45,000 nt of DNA from Anaeromyces robustus (lineage: Eukaryota; Neocallimastigomycota; Neocallimastigomycetes; Neocallimastigales; Neocallimastigaceae): contig MCFG01000130.1 of assembly GCA_002104895.1 (NCBI GenBank), positions 45,001 to 90,000 on the forward strand. Direction: 5' to 3'. Positions 1 to 10,387 of the stretch are shown piece by piece. The notes under the pieces are model-generated. The model did no database searches and had not been told where the DNA came from. It worked only from the letters and a program-made list of their open reading frames with translations. The first letter of the stretch is position 1, and each line of letters starts with the position of its first letter. A program made the translations under genes and the position numbers.

Positions 1-1063
1 AATCTTTAAAAAAAATTCTTTTTTTTTTTTTCCTTTTCTTTTTCAAATATTTCTGTATATTGATATATGTCTTTGTAACATTATATATTTATTATGTGTT
101 AAATTAATATTTTAAGTTTAAGTTATCTAATAATTATTATAACAATAATAATAAAAATTACTGGATATATACTAGATAATATATAATTAACACAATAATT
201 TTATATCTTATTATAATTATATAATATTAACACTTTAATCAGAATAATTATAACGACTAATTTCATACAATTCTGATATTTTATACATATAAATATAAAT
301 TTTCATTAATTGTGTGATTAACTTATAAAGAAATATACATAATAAAATAAAATAAAATATATAAAATAATAATAATAATTTTGTATTATTTTTTTTTTAA
401 TCCAAAACAAATATAGGAAATATTTTAATATATATTATATTTATATAAATTTAATTACCTGATAACTTATCTGCTAAAATAAAATTGTAGACATATATAA
501 CTATCTAAAGATTATTCAATAACTATTTAATAAATCAAAAAAATTAATATATTTCTATCTCAAGATATACTAAATATTAAATAATATATATTATTATATA
601 TATTATATGTAATAAATTTTAAAGGAATTTATAATAGAAATATTTTATGATTTTGTGATAATTTCATAAAATAATAAATGATATTAATATCTAATAAAAT
701 AATAATATAAATAAGAGAAAAACATAAACTTAAAAAACAAGAAATAGAAAAAAAAAAAAAATCATACCAAAAACATAATTAAAAAGAGTGAACAATTTAT
801 TTATATACCAAATTTATAATAAATGTAAGAAGAAATATTTTATATTTTTAACATTTTTATATATATATATTTAATATAAAATAATATTTATATATATTAT
901 GTTAAATTATGTAAAACAGTAATAAATTATAATTTTAAATGTTTATTTTCATTTTTAAATAACTTATTAATATAAATAATTATTATTTTATTTATTTATT
1001 TATTTTGTAATATTTATATATTATTTTTTTTAGATTTTTTATTTTCATTAAATAATATAAAAT
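1..1063. other. AT-rich 5' flank of the kinase gene, no gene seen
   Basis: Almost entirely A and T with short poly-A and poly-T runs. I see no open reading frame with coding character and no RNA gene. The last part, just before the ATG at 1064, is presumably the promoter and 5' UTR of the kinase; a T-run and TTTA repeats lie at 989-1030. No specific regulatory motif is supportable. Confidence 0.6.
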
Positions 1064-3217
1064 ATGAGTCTTGAAGTATCAATGAATTTTATTGAAAACA
1101 AAAGTCCAACTTCTTTAAATTCATTATTAAAAGAAAAAAGGAATTCTTTACAAATGACAAAAATAAATGATATTTCAGAAGAAAATAATAATTCACATGT
1201 ATACCCTATAATTACTGTAGATAATTCTGAAAATATGATAAATATACCAAAAAATGAAAATAAAGAAAATGTAGTAAATAATAATACTATTAATGCTTCT
1301 AATTCTTCTATTACTAATAATAAAAACAATAACAAAAATAATATTACTATTACTACTATTAAAAACGATAACAATACTAATACTAATAATGATATATTGG
1401 ATAACAAGAATGACAATAATACCAATAATAATAAAAAAAATGAAAATAATAATAATACTGATGATTTTTCATCAATAAAAAATAAAAAAAATAAAAGTTC
1501 ATTATCTTTAAAATTAACAAATTCTTTTTTATCTTTTAAAAAGAAAAGTAATAGGATGAATTTAATAAAGACAACTCATAGTTTTTTAATGACACCTCTA
1601 TTTCATAAAAAAGATTCAAAAAAGAATACTAATAAGAATAATAAATTAAATGTTCGAAATGCTAATACTTATGCTGAATCTGAAAAACGAAAAAGTACCA
1701 TAAGAGTTAACTCTAAATTAAGTATGAATTCATCACCAGGTGAACCTAATTATTTTTCTGACGTATCATCAGCACATTCTTTTATTTCAAGTTCAACAGC
1801 AAATTCAATATTTTCATCGCTTTGTAAAAAGAAAAATGGGAAAAAATTAAAAAGAAAAGATTTTTCTGAATCAATAAAAGAATTAGGTAGTGGTGCAACC
1901 GGTAAAATTCATTTAGTATATAAAAAAGATAATCCTGATAAATATTATGCTTTAAAAGAATTTATTGTACCACAACATAAACTTAACCAAGCAAATGAAA
2001 GAAAATTTTTTAAACATTTACAATCAGAATATACTATTGGTACTATACTACATCATAGAAATGTTATTGAAGTAGAAAATTTTATATATAATGATTATTA
2101 TAAAAGAAATCGTAAGGAACGTCATGTATATCAAGTCATGGAATATTGTAATAGTGGGGATCTTTTTGATGCTATACAAAATGGTAATATGAGTCAAGGA
2201 AATATTCTTTGTTTTTTCAAACAATTAATGGAAGGTTTAGCTTATATACATTCCATGGGTGTAGCTCATCGTGATCTTAAACCTGAAAATATTATGTTCA
2301 AAGATAATAAAATACTAAAGATTCTTGATTTTGGTGCTGCTATAATGTTTAAAACCCCATATTCTAATGAAATTATTCGTTGTACAGGTATTGTAGGTTC
2401 TGAACCTTATATGGCTCCTGAACAATTTAGTTTAAAAGCTTATGATCCACGTACTGTTGATATATGGAGTTGTGGTATTATCTTTTTAGCTATGTTTTAT
2501 AATGAATTACCTTGGAAAAGTGCTATTCTTTCTAATAAAAAATATAAAGTTTGGGTTGAAAAGGGTATAAGTGAAATTATTAATGATCTTCCTAATGGTC
2601 CTAAACAATTAATTACTCGTATGCTTGAACCAGATCCAGAAAAAAGAATTACAATGGAAGAAATTTTTAAGGATAAATGGTTTAAAAATATAAATTGTTG
2701 TTTAGATAATGAAAATGGTATTCTTGATTATAGTCGTTATAATCATTCACAAATATCTTATAGTCCATCTTTTCTTAATTCTTGTTTACGTCGTAATGTA
2801 TCAAGTCAATCTAATACAAGTACTACAGCACAAACATTAATGAATAAAAGTGGTTGTGGTAGTAGTATCAAGTTTTCTGATAGTGTTTTATCAAGTGGTG
2901 CATCTGAATCGGATGGAATTTCTGATGTTAGTTCAATGAAAATTAGTGAAAAAACTAAAATTGAAGACGAAAATTCTGTAAAATTTTCACCTGAAATAAA
3001 TCAAGGTAAAAAAGCAGTATTTTCTTTTGAATCAGATTCTGATGAAGAAAAAGATGAAGAAAAAGAATCAGAATCACCTACGTCTTCAAGTAATATTACC
3101 AAAGATAATAATAAAGTTAAAGTAGAAGAAACTATGAAAAAAAAAAAAGATGATGATGAAGAATTAAAATCCTTATGGGGACTTGATTTAACCTGTTCTC
3201 ATGAAATTAAACTCTAA
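1064..3217 (+). CDS. HAL/NPR-family serine/threonine protein kinase
   Basis: Single-exon gene, 717 residues. A complete kinase domain spans about residues 268-545: glycine loop GSGATGK (275-281), ALKEF with the ATP-binding lysine K298, catalytic HRDLKPEN (402-409), DFG (422-424) and APE (451-453). Residues 1-265 are low-complexity, rich in Asn, Thr, Lys and Ser; residues 546-717 form a Ser/Glu/Lys-rich tail. A lone kinase domain behind a long disordered N-terminus, with GSEPYMAPEQ in the activation loop, matches the fungal NPR/HAL5 group (yeast Hal4/Sat4, Hal5, Npr1, Rtk1), which controls plasma-membrane transporters. The family call is firm; which member is not. All key catalytic residues are present. 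The start was chosen as the first ATG, with AT-rich non-coding sequence upstream. The stop TAA is followed directly by an AAAAC repeat. It is separated from the next + strand gene by 2 kb. Confidence 0.9.
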   Translation: MSLEVSMNFIENKSPTSLNSLLKEKRNSLQMTKINDISEENNNSHVYPIITVDNSENMINIPKNENKENVVNNNTINASNSSITNNKNNNKNNITITTIKNDNNTNTNNDILDNKNDNNTNNNKKNENNNNTDDFSSIKNKKNKSSLSLKLTNSFLSFKKKSNRMNLIKTTHSFLMTPLFHKKDSKKNTNKNNKLNVRNANTYAESEKRKSTIRVNSKLSMNSSPGEPNYFSDVSSAHSFISSSTANSIFSSLCKKKNGKKLKRKDFSESIKELGSGATGKIHLVYKKDNPDKYYALKEFIVPQHKLNQANERKFFKHLQSEYTIGTILHHRNVIEVENFIYNDYYKRNRKERHVYQVMEYCNSGDLFDAIQNGNMSQGNILCFFKQLMEGLAYIHSMGVAHRDLKPENIMFKDNKILKILDFGAAIMFKTPYSNEIIRCTGIVGSEPYMAPEQFSLKAYDPRTVDIWSCGIIFLAMFYNELPWKSAILSNKKYKVWVEKGISEIINDLPNGPKQLITRMLEPDPEKRITMEEIFKDKWFKNINCCLDNENGILDYSRYNHSQISYSPSFLNSCLRRNVSSQSNTSTTAQTLMNKSGCGSSIKFSDSVLSSGASESDGISDVSSMKISEKTKIEDENSVKFSPEINQGKKAVFSFESDSDEEKDEEKESESPTSSSNITKDNNKVKVEETMKKKKDDDEELKSLWGLDLTCSHEIKL

Positions 3218-3762
3218 AAACAAAACAAAACAAAACAAAATATAATTCTTAAAATATTTTTCTTCTTGTTTTAAAGTTAAATAAATTAAAACAATAAATG
3301 TTTTTTTTTTTTTTAATTTATTTAATTTATAAATATATAAATATATCATTATATCATAATTATTATAATATGCTATTATAATTTTTAATTTTTTTTACTA
3401 TCTTTTTTCCTTTTTTTTTTTTTTTCGTTTTTTAAACATATACCTATTAAATAGTAAAAAGAAAAAAAAAGAAAAAAGAAAAAAGAATAAGTGGAATATA
3501 TAAATATTAATCAAAAATTTTTATTATTAAGTGGACAATTAATGGTTATGAAAACTATTGTAAGAAATTAAAAAAAAAAGAATACATAATAATCGCAAAC
3601 AAAGAAAACAAAAAACAAAAAACAAAAAACAAAAAACAAAAAACAAAAAACAAAAAACAAAAACAAAAAACTAAAACAAAAGGTAACAAATATATATAAG
3701 CAAATAATTGAAAATGCAAGCAAAAAAAAAAAAAACAAAAAAACAAAAAAAAAAAAACAAAA
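3218..3762 (+). repeat. A/C simple repeats downstream of the kinase
   Basis: Pentamer AAAAC units directly after the stop (3218-3240), then heptamer CAAAAAA units at 3607-3668 and interrupted CA-rich poly-A at 3719-3762. On the sense strand of the upstream gene these are A runs punctuated by single C. Similar tracts follow two other genes in the window. Confidence 0.8.
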
Positions 3763-4491
3763 TGAAAATGAAAATAAAAATAATAATAATAATAATTAAA
3801 AAAAAAAAAAAAAAAAATAAATAAAAAGTTATGCATATATTATAAATTAAATTAATTCTCCTCATTTTTTACTATTTAAAGATAAACGAATTTATTTATT
3901 ATTATTATTTTTATTTGCTTATTTAAATTTTGTAAATATTTTTTAGTTATAATATTTTATAAGACATTATAAAATAATTTATTTATTATTCATTTTATAC
4001 ATAAATTTATTATAGAAATCATTATCTTTTCATTTAATATTTAATATTTATTTATCTTCATTATTATTTTTTTTTTTTTTTTACCTTTTCATATAATAAA
4101 TAGTCATTTAGTTATTTTTAAATATTATTATTTATTTATTATATATTATTATTTTATTATCGATTATTATTCATATATAATTAAATTTTTTTCATATAAT
4201 TTATTTTTGACATATATATCAATATTAACATATTTTTATTATTATAATATTAACATATTTTTATTATTATAATAAACAATATTTTATAAATAATTATTTA
4301 TATTTATTCTATTATTTAAACATATATATATCTTTTATCTTTTTATATAATAATAAAATTTATTATTTTTAATATATATATAAATAAGAGAAAGTTAATT
4401 TTTTATTTTTACAGTATAAATATCAAATAAAAAATTAATAATAAAAATTAAATATATTCTTTCTTATTTGTAGGTGTTATATTTGTTGCAC

Positions 4492-4557
4492 TATTTTAAT
4501 TTTAACACTATCATATACAATAATTATTATTATAATGATAGTGTTAAAATTAAAATA
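4492..4557. repeat. Perfect 23-bp inverted repeat, 20-nt loop
   Basis: The arm at 4492-4514 is exactly complementary to 4535-4557. It includes the less AT-biased core AACACTATCAT. A third partial copy of the core (TTAACACTAT) lies just beyond, near 4565-4575, followed by a pure C/T tract. A foldback element or a transcribed hairpin is possible; the function is unknown. Confidence 0.8.
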
Positions 4558-5224
4558 ATACAAGAATTAACACTATTATCAATTTCTTTTCTTTTCTTTT
4601 CTTTTTCTTTTTCTTTTTTCTTTTTTCTTTTTTTTCTAATATTAATATTATTTTCATTTTAAAGTGATATATTAATGATATATTAATGTTTTATTGAAAG
4701 TTTTAAAACAATGTACAAATATTAAATGAAAAAATAAAAATATACAATTTTTTTGTTAAAAAATAATTTTCTTATAATTTCTAGTTTATGATAGTTTATT
4801 AGATTTATGATAAAATATATATAAGATTATTATTAAATAATAAATAGATTATATATAATTTTTTATATAGTAAAATATGTAAAGTAATTTAATTAATACA
4901 TAGTAATACATAAGGTTTATTTTATTATATTTATTATATATATAAAGTATTTCTTCAAAAAATTAATTAAAAAATTGGTATAAAATTTATTTTCTAAATT
5001 AAGTAAAAGTTAATTATATATAAAAGTATTAATAATTTTTTCCTTTTCCTTTTTTTTTTTTTTTTTTAATTTTTTTTTTGTTAGCAAAAATAATTCATTT
5101 CAATAAAAGGAGAAAAAAAAAAAAGCAACTTTTCTTTTATTTTTCTTTTTCCTTTATAGTGTGAATAGTTAATAATTAAAAAATATTGTATATATATTTT
5201 TAAAATAAGTAATATATTTTCAAA

Positions 5225-5720
5225 ATGAGTGGTTTTTTTAAATGGTATCATCATTGTTTAAATAAAAAACCAATCCTTACTCAATCCCTCACCACTGGTA
5301 TTATAAAATGAAAATAATAATAATAAAAAAAAAGCAATTGAAATATTATATATATATTTTATAAACGATAATTATGAAATTCAATGTAATATTAATTATT
5401 AATTATTTATTTTATTTTATTTTATTTTATTTTATTTTATTTTATAATGTATAATATATATGTATTTTTTGAATTTTTATAATTTTTAAATATTTTTCAT
5501 TTAAATTATGTTTCATAAGGTGTAATGTTTGCTGTTGGTGATGTTATTGCTCAACAACTTGTTGAAAAAAGAGGAAAGGAACATGACTATAAAAGAACTG
5601 GAAGAATGAGTTTATTTGGTGCTTGTGTTGCTGGTCCATCAACTTCTCTTTGGTATCGTTTTTTAGATAGATATGTTGTATTACCAAACAAAACTCATCG
5701 TATGTATTCAAATATTAATT

Positions 5721-5760
<40 letters not shown>

Positions 5761-6589
5761 GAAATTAAAAATTTATTTATTTATTTATTTATTTTTTTTT
5801 TTTGAAAAGAAGCAACAATAAATTTTAAAATTATAGATATTTTAAAATTCACTTTAACTTGAATTTTTTATTATTAATTAATGTATAACTAATTATTATT
5901 ATTTATTATTTATTTATTATTTTTTTATTTTTTTTATTTTCATTTTATTATTTATTTTTTTTATACTTATTTCTTTTAATAATATAAAAATAATATATTT
6001 TATAGAGCTTTTTGCTAGAGTTTTTTTAGACCAATGTGTTTATTCTCCTTTATCTCAAGTAGTTTATTTAGGTGGTACTGGTATTTTTGAAAGAAGTTCA
6101 CCAGAAGAAATAAAAGAAAAAATTAGAGTTGTATGTATTTTTTTTTCTTTCCTATTTTTTTTATTTTATTTTATTTTATTTTATTTTATTTTATTTTATT
6201 TTTTTTTTCAAATTTTATATTTTAATATTATATATTTTATATTAAATATAATTTTTATATTAATTTATCTCATTTATTTTAATTTTTTTTTATATTTTAT
6301 GTATTTATTGTTATTATATTATTATTATATATTAATTTAGGGTTTTGGTCCAGCTCTTATGGCTAATTATAAAATCTGGCCAGCTTTCCAACTTATTAAC
6401 TTTAATTTTGTACCACCAAATTACCGTTCATTAGGTACAAATGTTGTTGCTCTTGGTTGGAATACTTATTTATCTGTATTAAATCAACAAATTATTGAAA
6501 GAAATAAATCAGCAGCAAGATTACTTGCAGCTAGTCCAATTAAAAATAATAAAAAAGATTTAAAAAAGAAGGATAATAATAAAAAGTAA
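5225..6589 (+). CDS. Mpv17/PMP22 (Sym1) family membrane protein
   Basis: Four exons: 5225-5297, 5520-5699, 6006-6130 and 6341-6589, giving 208 residues, close to the family's usual 170-230. All joints are GT..AG and keep frame. Diagnostic stretches are TTGVMFAVGDVIAQQ (start of the domain), GPSTSLWYRFLD (the usual GPxxHxWY with Ser for His), ARVFLDQCVYSP, and KIWPAFQLINFNFVPPNYR near the C-terminus, which is the classic Mpv17 signature. The family has four hydrophobic segments in organelle membranes: mitochondrial inner membrane for Mpv17/Sym1, peroxisome for PXMP2. Which organelle applies here cannot be read from the sequence. In a hydrogenosome-bearing fungus it could sit there (inference). 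The Lys-rich tail after residue ~190 is low complexity. Introns 2 and 3 contain TA or TTTTA repeats. Confidence 0.9.
5406..6202 (+). repeat. TTTTA pentamer and TA repeats in Mpv17-family introns
   Basis: TTTTA pentamer runs at about 5406-5451 (intron 1) and 6160-6202 (intron 3), plus a TA dinucleotide run near 5726-5753 and TTTA units at 5774-5793 in intron 2. All are T-rich on the sense strand. Confidence 0.75.
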
Positions 6590-6726
6590 AAAAAAAAAAA
6601 GTAATAAAAAAATTTAAAAAAAAAAAAAAATTAGTTATTATTATTTTCTTTTTTTTTGATAATCAATCATACTTACAAGCAAATGTATATAAATATAAAA
6701 CTTAAAAAATAAAGCAAAATAAGGTG

Positions 6727-6757
<31 letters not shown>

Positions 6758-7227
6758 CACAAAAAAAACAAAAACAAAAATAAAAGCAAAAAAATAAAAA
6801 ATAAAAAATAAATAACAAAAAAAGACAGTATATTTATATTTATTAATTTAATAAAAATCATAATATATTAATAAATAATGAATAGTTAATATATATATAT
6901 TATATTGTAATAATGAACATCATCTTTTTATATATCTAAATCTATATATTTTAAAAAATTTTCAAAGTCAATTCATAATTATTACAAATATGATTTTTTA
7001 GGAAAAATTTTTAAATTAAATCATCAAAAACTTAATATAAAAACATATGATAAAAATAATAATAAAATAGAATAAAAAAAAAAGTTTCAAAAAATTCATG
7101 GTTATATTGAAAATTTAATAAAGATAATGTTTTTTTTTTCTCTTTATTGAATTTATTATTATTATATTTATAAATATTTTAATTATTTATTATTATTATC
7201 ATAACATTATAATGACATTACTAATTT

Positions 7228-7269
<42 letters not shown>

Positions 7270-7744
7270 TTGTAACAGTAAGATTTTTGAAATAAATTAT
7301 TATAATATCTAGTAATTAATTAATTAATTAAATATATTTAACTTTTTTTTAAAAAAAATAATATTAATAAAAAAATTATTTATAAGTAGTGTAACATAAC
7401 ATGTTAAAGTAAAATTTTGGAGAAATTAAATCAATATTATAAATTCAAAAATTATTTTAGTTTATTATAAATATATATAAAAAATATTATTTATACTTTT
7501 TTTATATTCTTTTATAATTTCTTAATATATTATGTAGATATATTATCAATCAATTCATAATATATACCGATTTAATTTTTATCCAATCATATCAAAATAT
7601 TCCATTAAATTTTTTATTGAAGCCAATCATGTAAAAAACTATTTAATAGTCATTATAGAAAAGTAATAGTATGTTACCAAAATTTTTCAGATCTCTCTCT
7701 TTATTCAACTTTAAGGAAATATAGTCCAAAGTTTGTAAAATAAA
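6590..7744. other. Intergenic, includes AAAAC repeat; no gene seen
   Basis: An AAAAC pentamer tract at about 6728-6760 and AT repeats (TAA units 7227-7266) fill the 3' side of the Mpv17-family gene. About 7680-7744 is less AT-biased and includes a C/T-containing stretch (CTCTCTCTTTATTCAAC) just upstream of the eS17 start; it is probably the 5' UTR or promoter of the ribosomal-protein gene. Confidence 0.55.
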
Positions 7745-8889
7745 ATGGTAAAATTTTTAATGATGAATGAATAAATGAATAAAAATGATGATTTTTTTTA
7801 TATAATATTTATGAAATATGAATTATTATAATTGTTTAATCTTAATGGATGTGTTATTATATATATTTGTTTTGTATGTGTTGTTTGTTTATATTGTTTA
7901 TGGATATAATTCATATCAAAATGGATGTTATTTGAATATTTTATCAGAAATAAAACATCCTTTAAGATAAAGGATTATATAATTATAGTTTTATTTTACT
8001 CTATTTTTTATTTTGCTTAATATAAAGTTTAAAAATGCCTTATGTACTAATTTTATATTTTTTTATATTTAAATATATATATAATATGACATTTTTTTAA
8101 AAAAAATAAATTCGAAAATATAATTACGATTAACTATATAGGGTCGTGTCAGGTAAAAATCAAAATATTATATAATATAAATATAAATATATAATTATAT
8201 ATATAAATAATTATTTTTTTGATAATCTATATTAAAAAATTTTGTAAATATGTTCAAATAATAATGAATAATATTATGTATTATTATTGTTATAATTTAC
8301 TAAAATAAAATAGAACTAAAACCGTTAAGAAGGCTTCCCGTGTCCTCATCGAAAAGTACTACCCACGTCTTACTCTCGATTTCCAAGTTAACAAGAAAAT
8401 CTGTGATGAAGTCGCTGTTATTCCAAGTAAGCGTCTCAGAAACAAGATTGCTGGTTTCACCACTCACTTAATGGGTCGTATCCAACGTGGTCCAGTCAGA
8501 GGTATTTCCTTCAAGCTTCAAGAAGAAGAAAGAGAACGTAAGGATCAATACGTTCCAGATGTTTCTGCTCTTGAAAAGCAAGTTGAAATTGACGAAGATG
8601 TTGAAGTATGTTGTTGAATTTATATATATAAATTTTATATTTTATAAACAGAAAAAAAAATGGAAGAATTTTTTATATAAAAAAGTGGATATTATGAAAC
8701 TAGAAAATATGGGTATTAATTTTTTTTAATATTAAATATATAAATATAAATATAATATTAAATCAATAATAAAAATAGGCTCTTCTCAAAGCTATGGGAA
8801 TGGAAGATATTCCAAATGTCGTTGTTGGTCAAAAGTACGTTCCAACTCAACAAGAACGTGTTGGTGCTAACTACAGAAAGAAGAATTAA
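7745..8889 (+). CDS. RPS17: 40S ribosomal protein S17 (eS17)
   Basis: Four exons: 7745-7747 (only the ATG), 8142-8152 (11 nt), 8314-8605 and 8779-8889, giving 138 residues; eS17 is normally about 135. The assembled N-terminus reads [20 protein letters not shown], with [20 protein letters not shown] and [19 protein letters not shown] following; these are unmistakable eS17 segments. The C-terminal exon gives [12 protein letters not shown] and ends RKKN. Role: small-subunit ribosomal protein. An intron directly after the ATG is also known in yeast and human RPS17. Codon choice is very unlike neighbouring genes (CTC, GTC, ATC, TAC, AAG, CGT preferred), as expected for very high expression. The first exon is the least certain part: it is inferred from ATG followed by GTAAAA and from the need for Met before GRVR. 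Confidence 0.93.
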
Positions 8890-9088
8890 ATAAATCCTAA
8901 TTTATAATTTATTTATAAATATAGGTGATTTTAATTTACCATCTGAAAAAAATATAAATAAAAAAATTTAAAAAAAATTAATAAATACTATTTTTTTTCT
9001 TATTTTTACAAAATTTTCTTTTTTACAGTTTGAGATATAATTTGAATATATTTTAAATAATATATTATATTTTTGAGCAGCACAATAA

Positions 9089-9301
9089 ATGAAAGAAAAG
9101 TACGTAGGAGTAACGAAGTTAAATAGGAAGTTGAATAATATTGCATTTAAACAAAAGATGAAAATAATTTTTTTTTCGTTAATCACTATTATTTTTTTAT
9201 TGGAAATATTGAATACAAGAAACATACGAAGTATAAATTTACGAGAAATTAATAACAAAGAATTGGGATTTGAAGTTGTTGAAAAAAAATACATATATTG
9301 A
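9089..9301 (+). CDS. Possible 70-aa single-pass membrane protein, unrecognised
   Basis: A 70-codon ORF ending in TGA, in a patch with clearly more G and C than its surroundings. The product has a basic N-terminal part (about 25 residues), one hydrophobic segment at about residues 25-41 (IIFFSLITIIFLLEIL) and a charged C-terminal part ending EVVEKKYIY. Codons are not drawn only from A/T-ending ones (ACG, TTG, CGA, AGG, GGA occur), which argues mildly for real coding. I do not recognise a family. It could equally be a remnant or a chance ORF; the opposite strand is also open over much of it. Confidence 0.35.
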   Translation: MKEKYVGVTKLNRKLNNIAFKQKMKIIFFSLITIIFLLEILNTRNIRSINLREINNKELGFEVVEKKYIY

Positions 9302-9683
9302 AAAAAGGAGAAAAAAAAAGAATTCAATTTTGTTTTTATTATTTATTAATTTTTAAAAATTGCAATTGAAATTAGAATTTAAAATTGATTAAATCATTAA
9401 ATTATAAAATCTTAAATCTAATAATTAAAAAAATATATATTTTAAATTATTTTTATTATTATTATTTTTTTTGTCTAATTATTTAATTCAATTAAATATT
9501 ACAAAAAGAAAAAAAGCATTTTAGTATTTTTATTTTTTTATTTATGTGATTTTTTATTTCTATTTAGTTTAATTTAAATTATGAAGAGTAAAACCAAAAA
9601 ATAAATATTAATGAAAAAAAAAAAAGTTTGTTGTAATGATAGGTAAACAACAAAATTACAATTATAATTTAAAATGAATATAA

Positions 9684-9743
9684 TTTATTTGTTTATTTGT
9701 TTGTTGGTTTATTTGTTTGTTTGTTTGTTTGTTTGTTTGTTTG
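9684..9743 (-). repeat. CAAA tetranucleotide repeat 3' of the CCDC146 gene
   Basis: TTTG units with some TTTA on the + strand, so CAAA on the sense strand of the gene that ends at 9841. It is comparable to the AAAAC tracts after the kinase and Mpv17-family genes. Confidence 0.8.
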
Positions 9744-9840
9744 AACTAGATTGAAATTTTTCTTTAAATAATTAATTCCAATTATTATATTTATTAATAG
9801 AAAAAAAAAAAAAAATTTTTTGTTGATGTTTTTAAATTTT

Positions 9841-10348
9841 TTAAATTTCAATAGGTTTATCAACGAATTTACGATAATGCCTAAGGTGTACTGATTTATC
9901 ATAAGGTTTAAATGGTGAATAAATACCATAAGGTTTAGGAATAGGTAATTCCCCTGAAACTCCATTTCCATTATTTTGAGGAATATAAGCATTTGGTCTA
10001 GGTATAGATGTTGTTCTTGTATTATTAATAATATAGAATTTATCATCTTTATCAGGACATATTCTAAAATAAATTGATATTAAGAAAATAAAAAAACAAA
10101 TAATGATAATAATATAAAGATATTAATTAAATTATATAGAAAAATATTTATAAATAAGTGTATATATAATGAATTTGATTATGATATGTTTTTATATTTA
10201 CCCATGATTATATAATTTTTGTCTCATCATATGAATAAATTCTTTTTCTCTTTGTATCTTTCTTTCATACTTTCTTATATCATTTTCAATACTTTCCATT
10301 GGTGGTAAATTATTTCTAATATTTTTTTCAGCCTGTTCCAAAATATCA

Positions 10349-10387
<39 letters not shown>

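Larger units (their letters stand above)
3218..5224. other. Intergenic: AAAAC-type repeats, polypyrimidine tract, strong inverted repeat
   Basis: Two kilobases without a convincing gene. It holds AAAAC repeats at 3218-3240, a CAAAAAA heptamer tract at about 3607-3668, further CA-rich A tracts at 3719-3762, a 25-bp tandem duplication at 4221-4270, a perfect 23-bp inverted repeat (4492-4514 with 4535-4557) and a C/T-only stretch at about 4577-4635. Short open frames here are low-complexity and carry no family motif. Confidence 0.6.
8890..9840. other. Convergent intergenic region between RPS17 and the CCDC146 gene
   Basis: The 3' flanks of two converging genes. It contains one candidate small ORF (9089-9301, listed separately) in a locally less AT-rich patch, and a TTTG/TTTA tetranucleotide tract at 9684-9743. 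Confidence 0.6.

Noticed and set aside
7748-8141. C/D-box snoRNA in RPS17 intron 1 (TGATGA motifs near 7762 and 7786)
   Set aside because: No matching D box (CTGA) downstream was found; the motifs are short and can occur by chance.
9693-10046. 117-codon - strand ORF over the end of the CCDC146 gene
   Set aside because: It is in a different frame from the exon carrying RPNAYIP..KPIEI and runs into the CAAA repeat; the family-matching frame ends at 9841.
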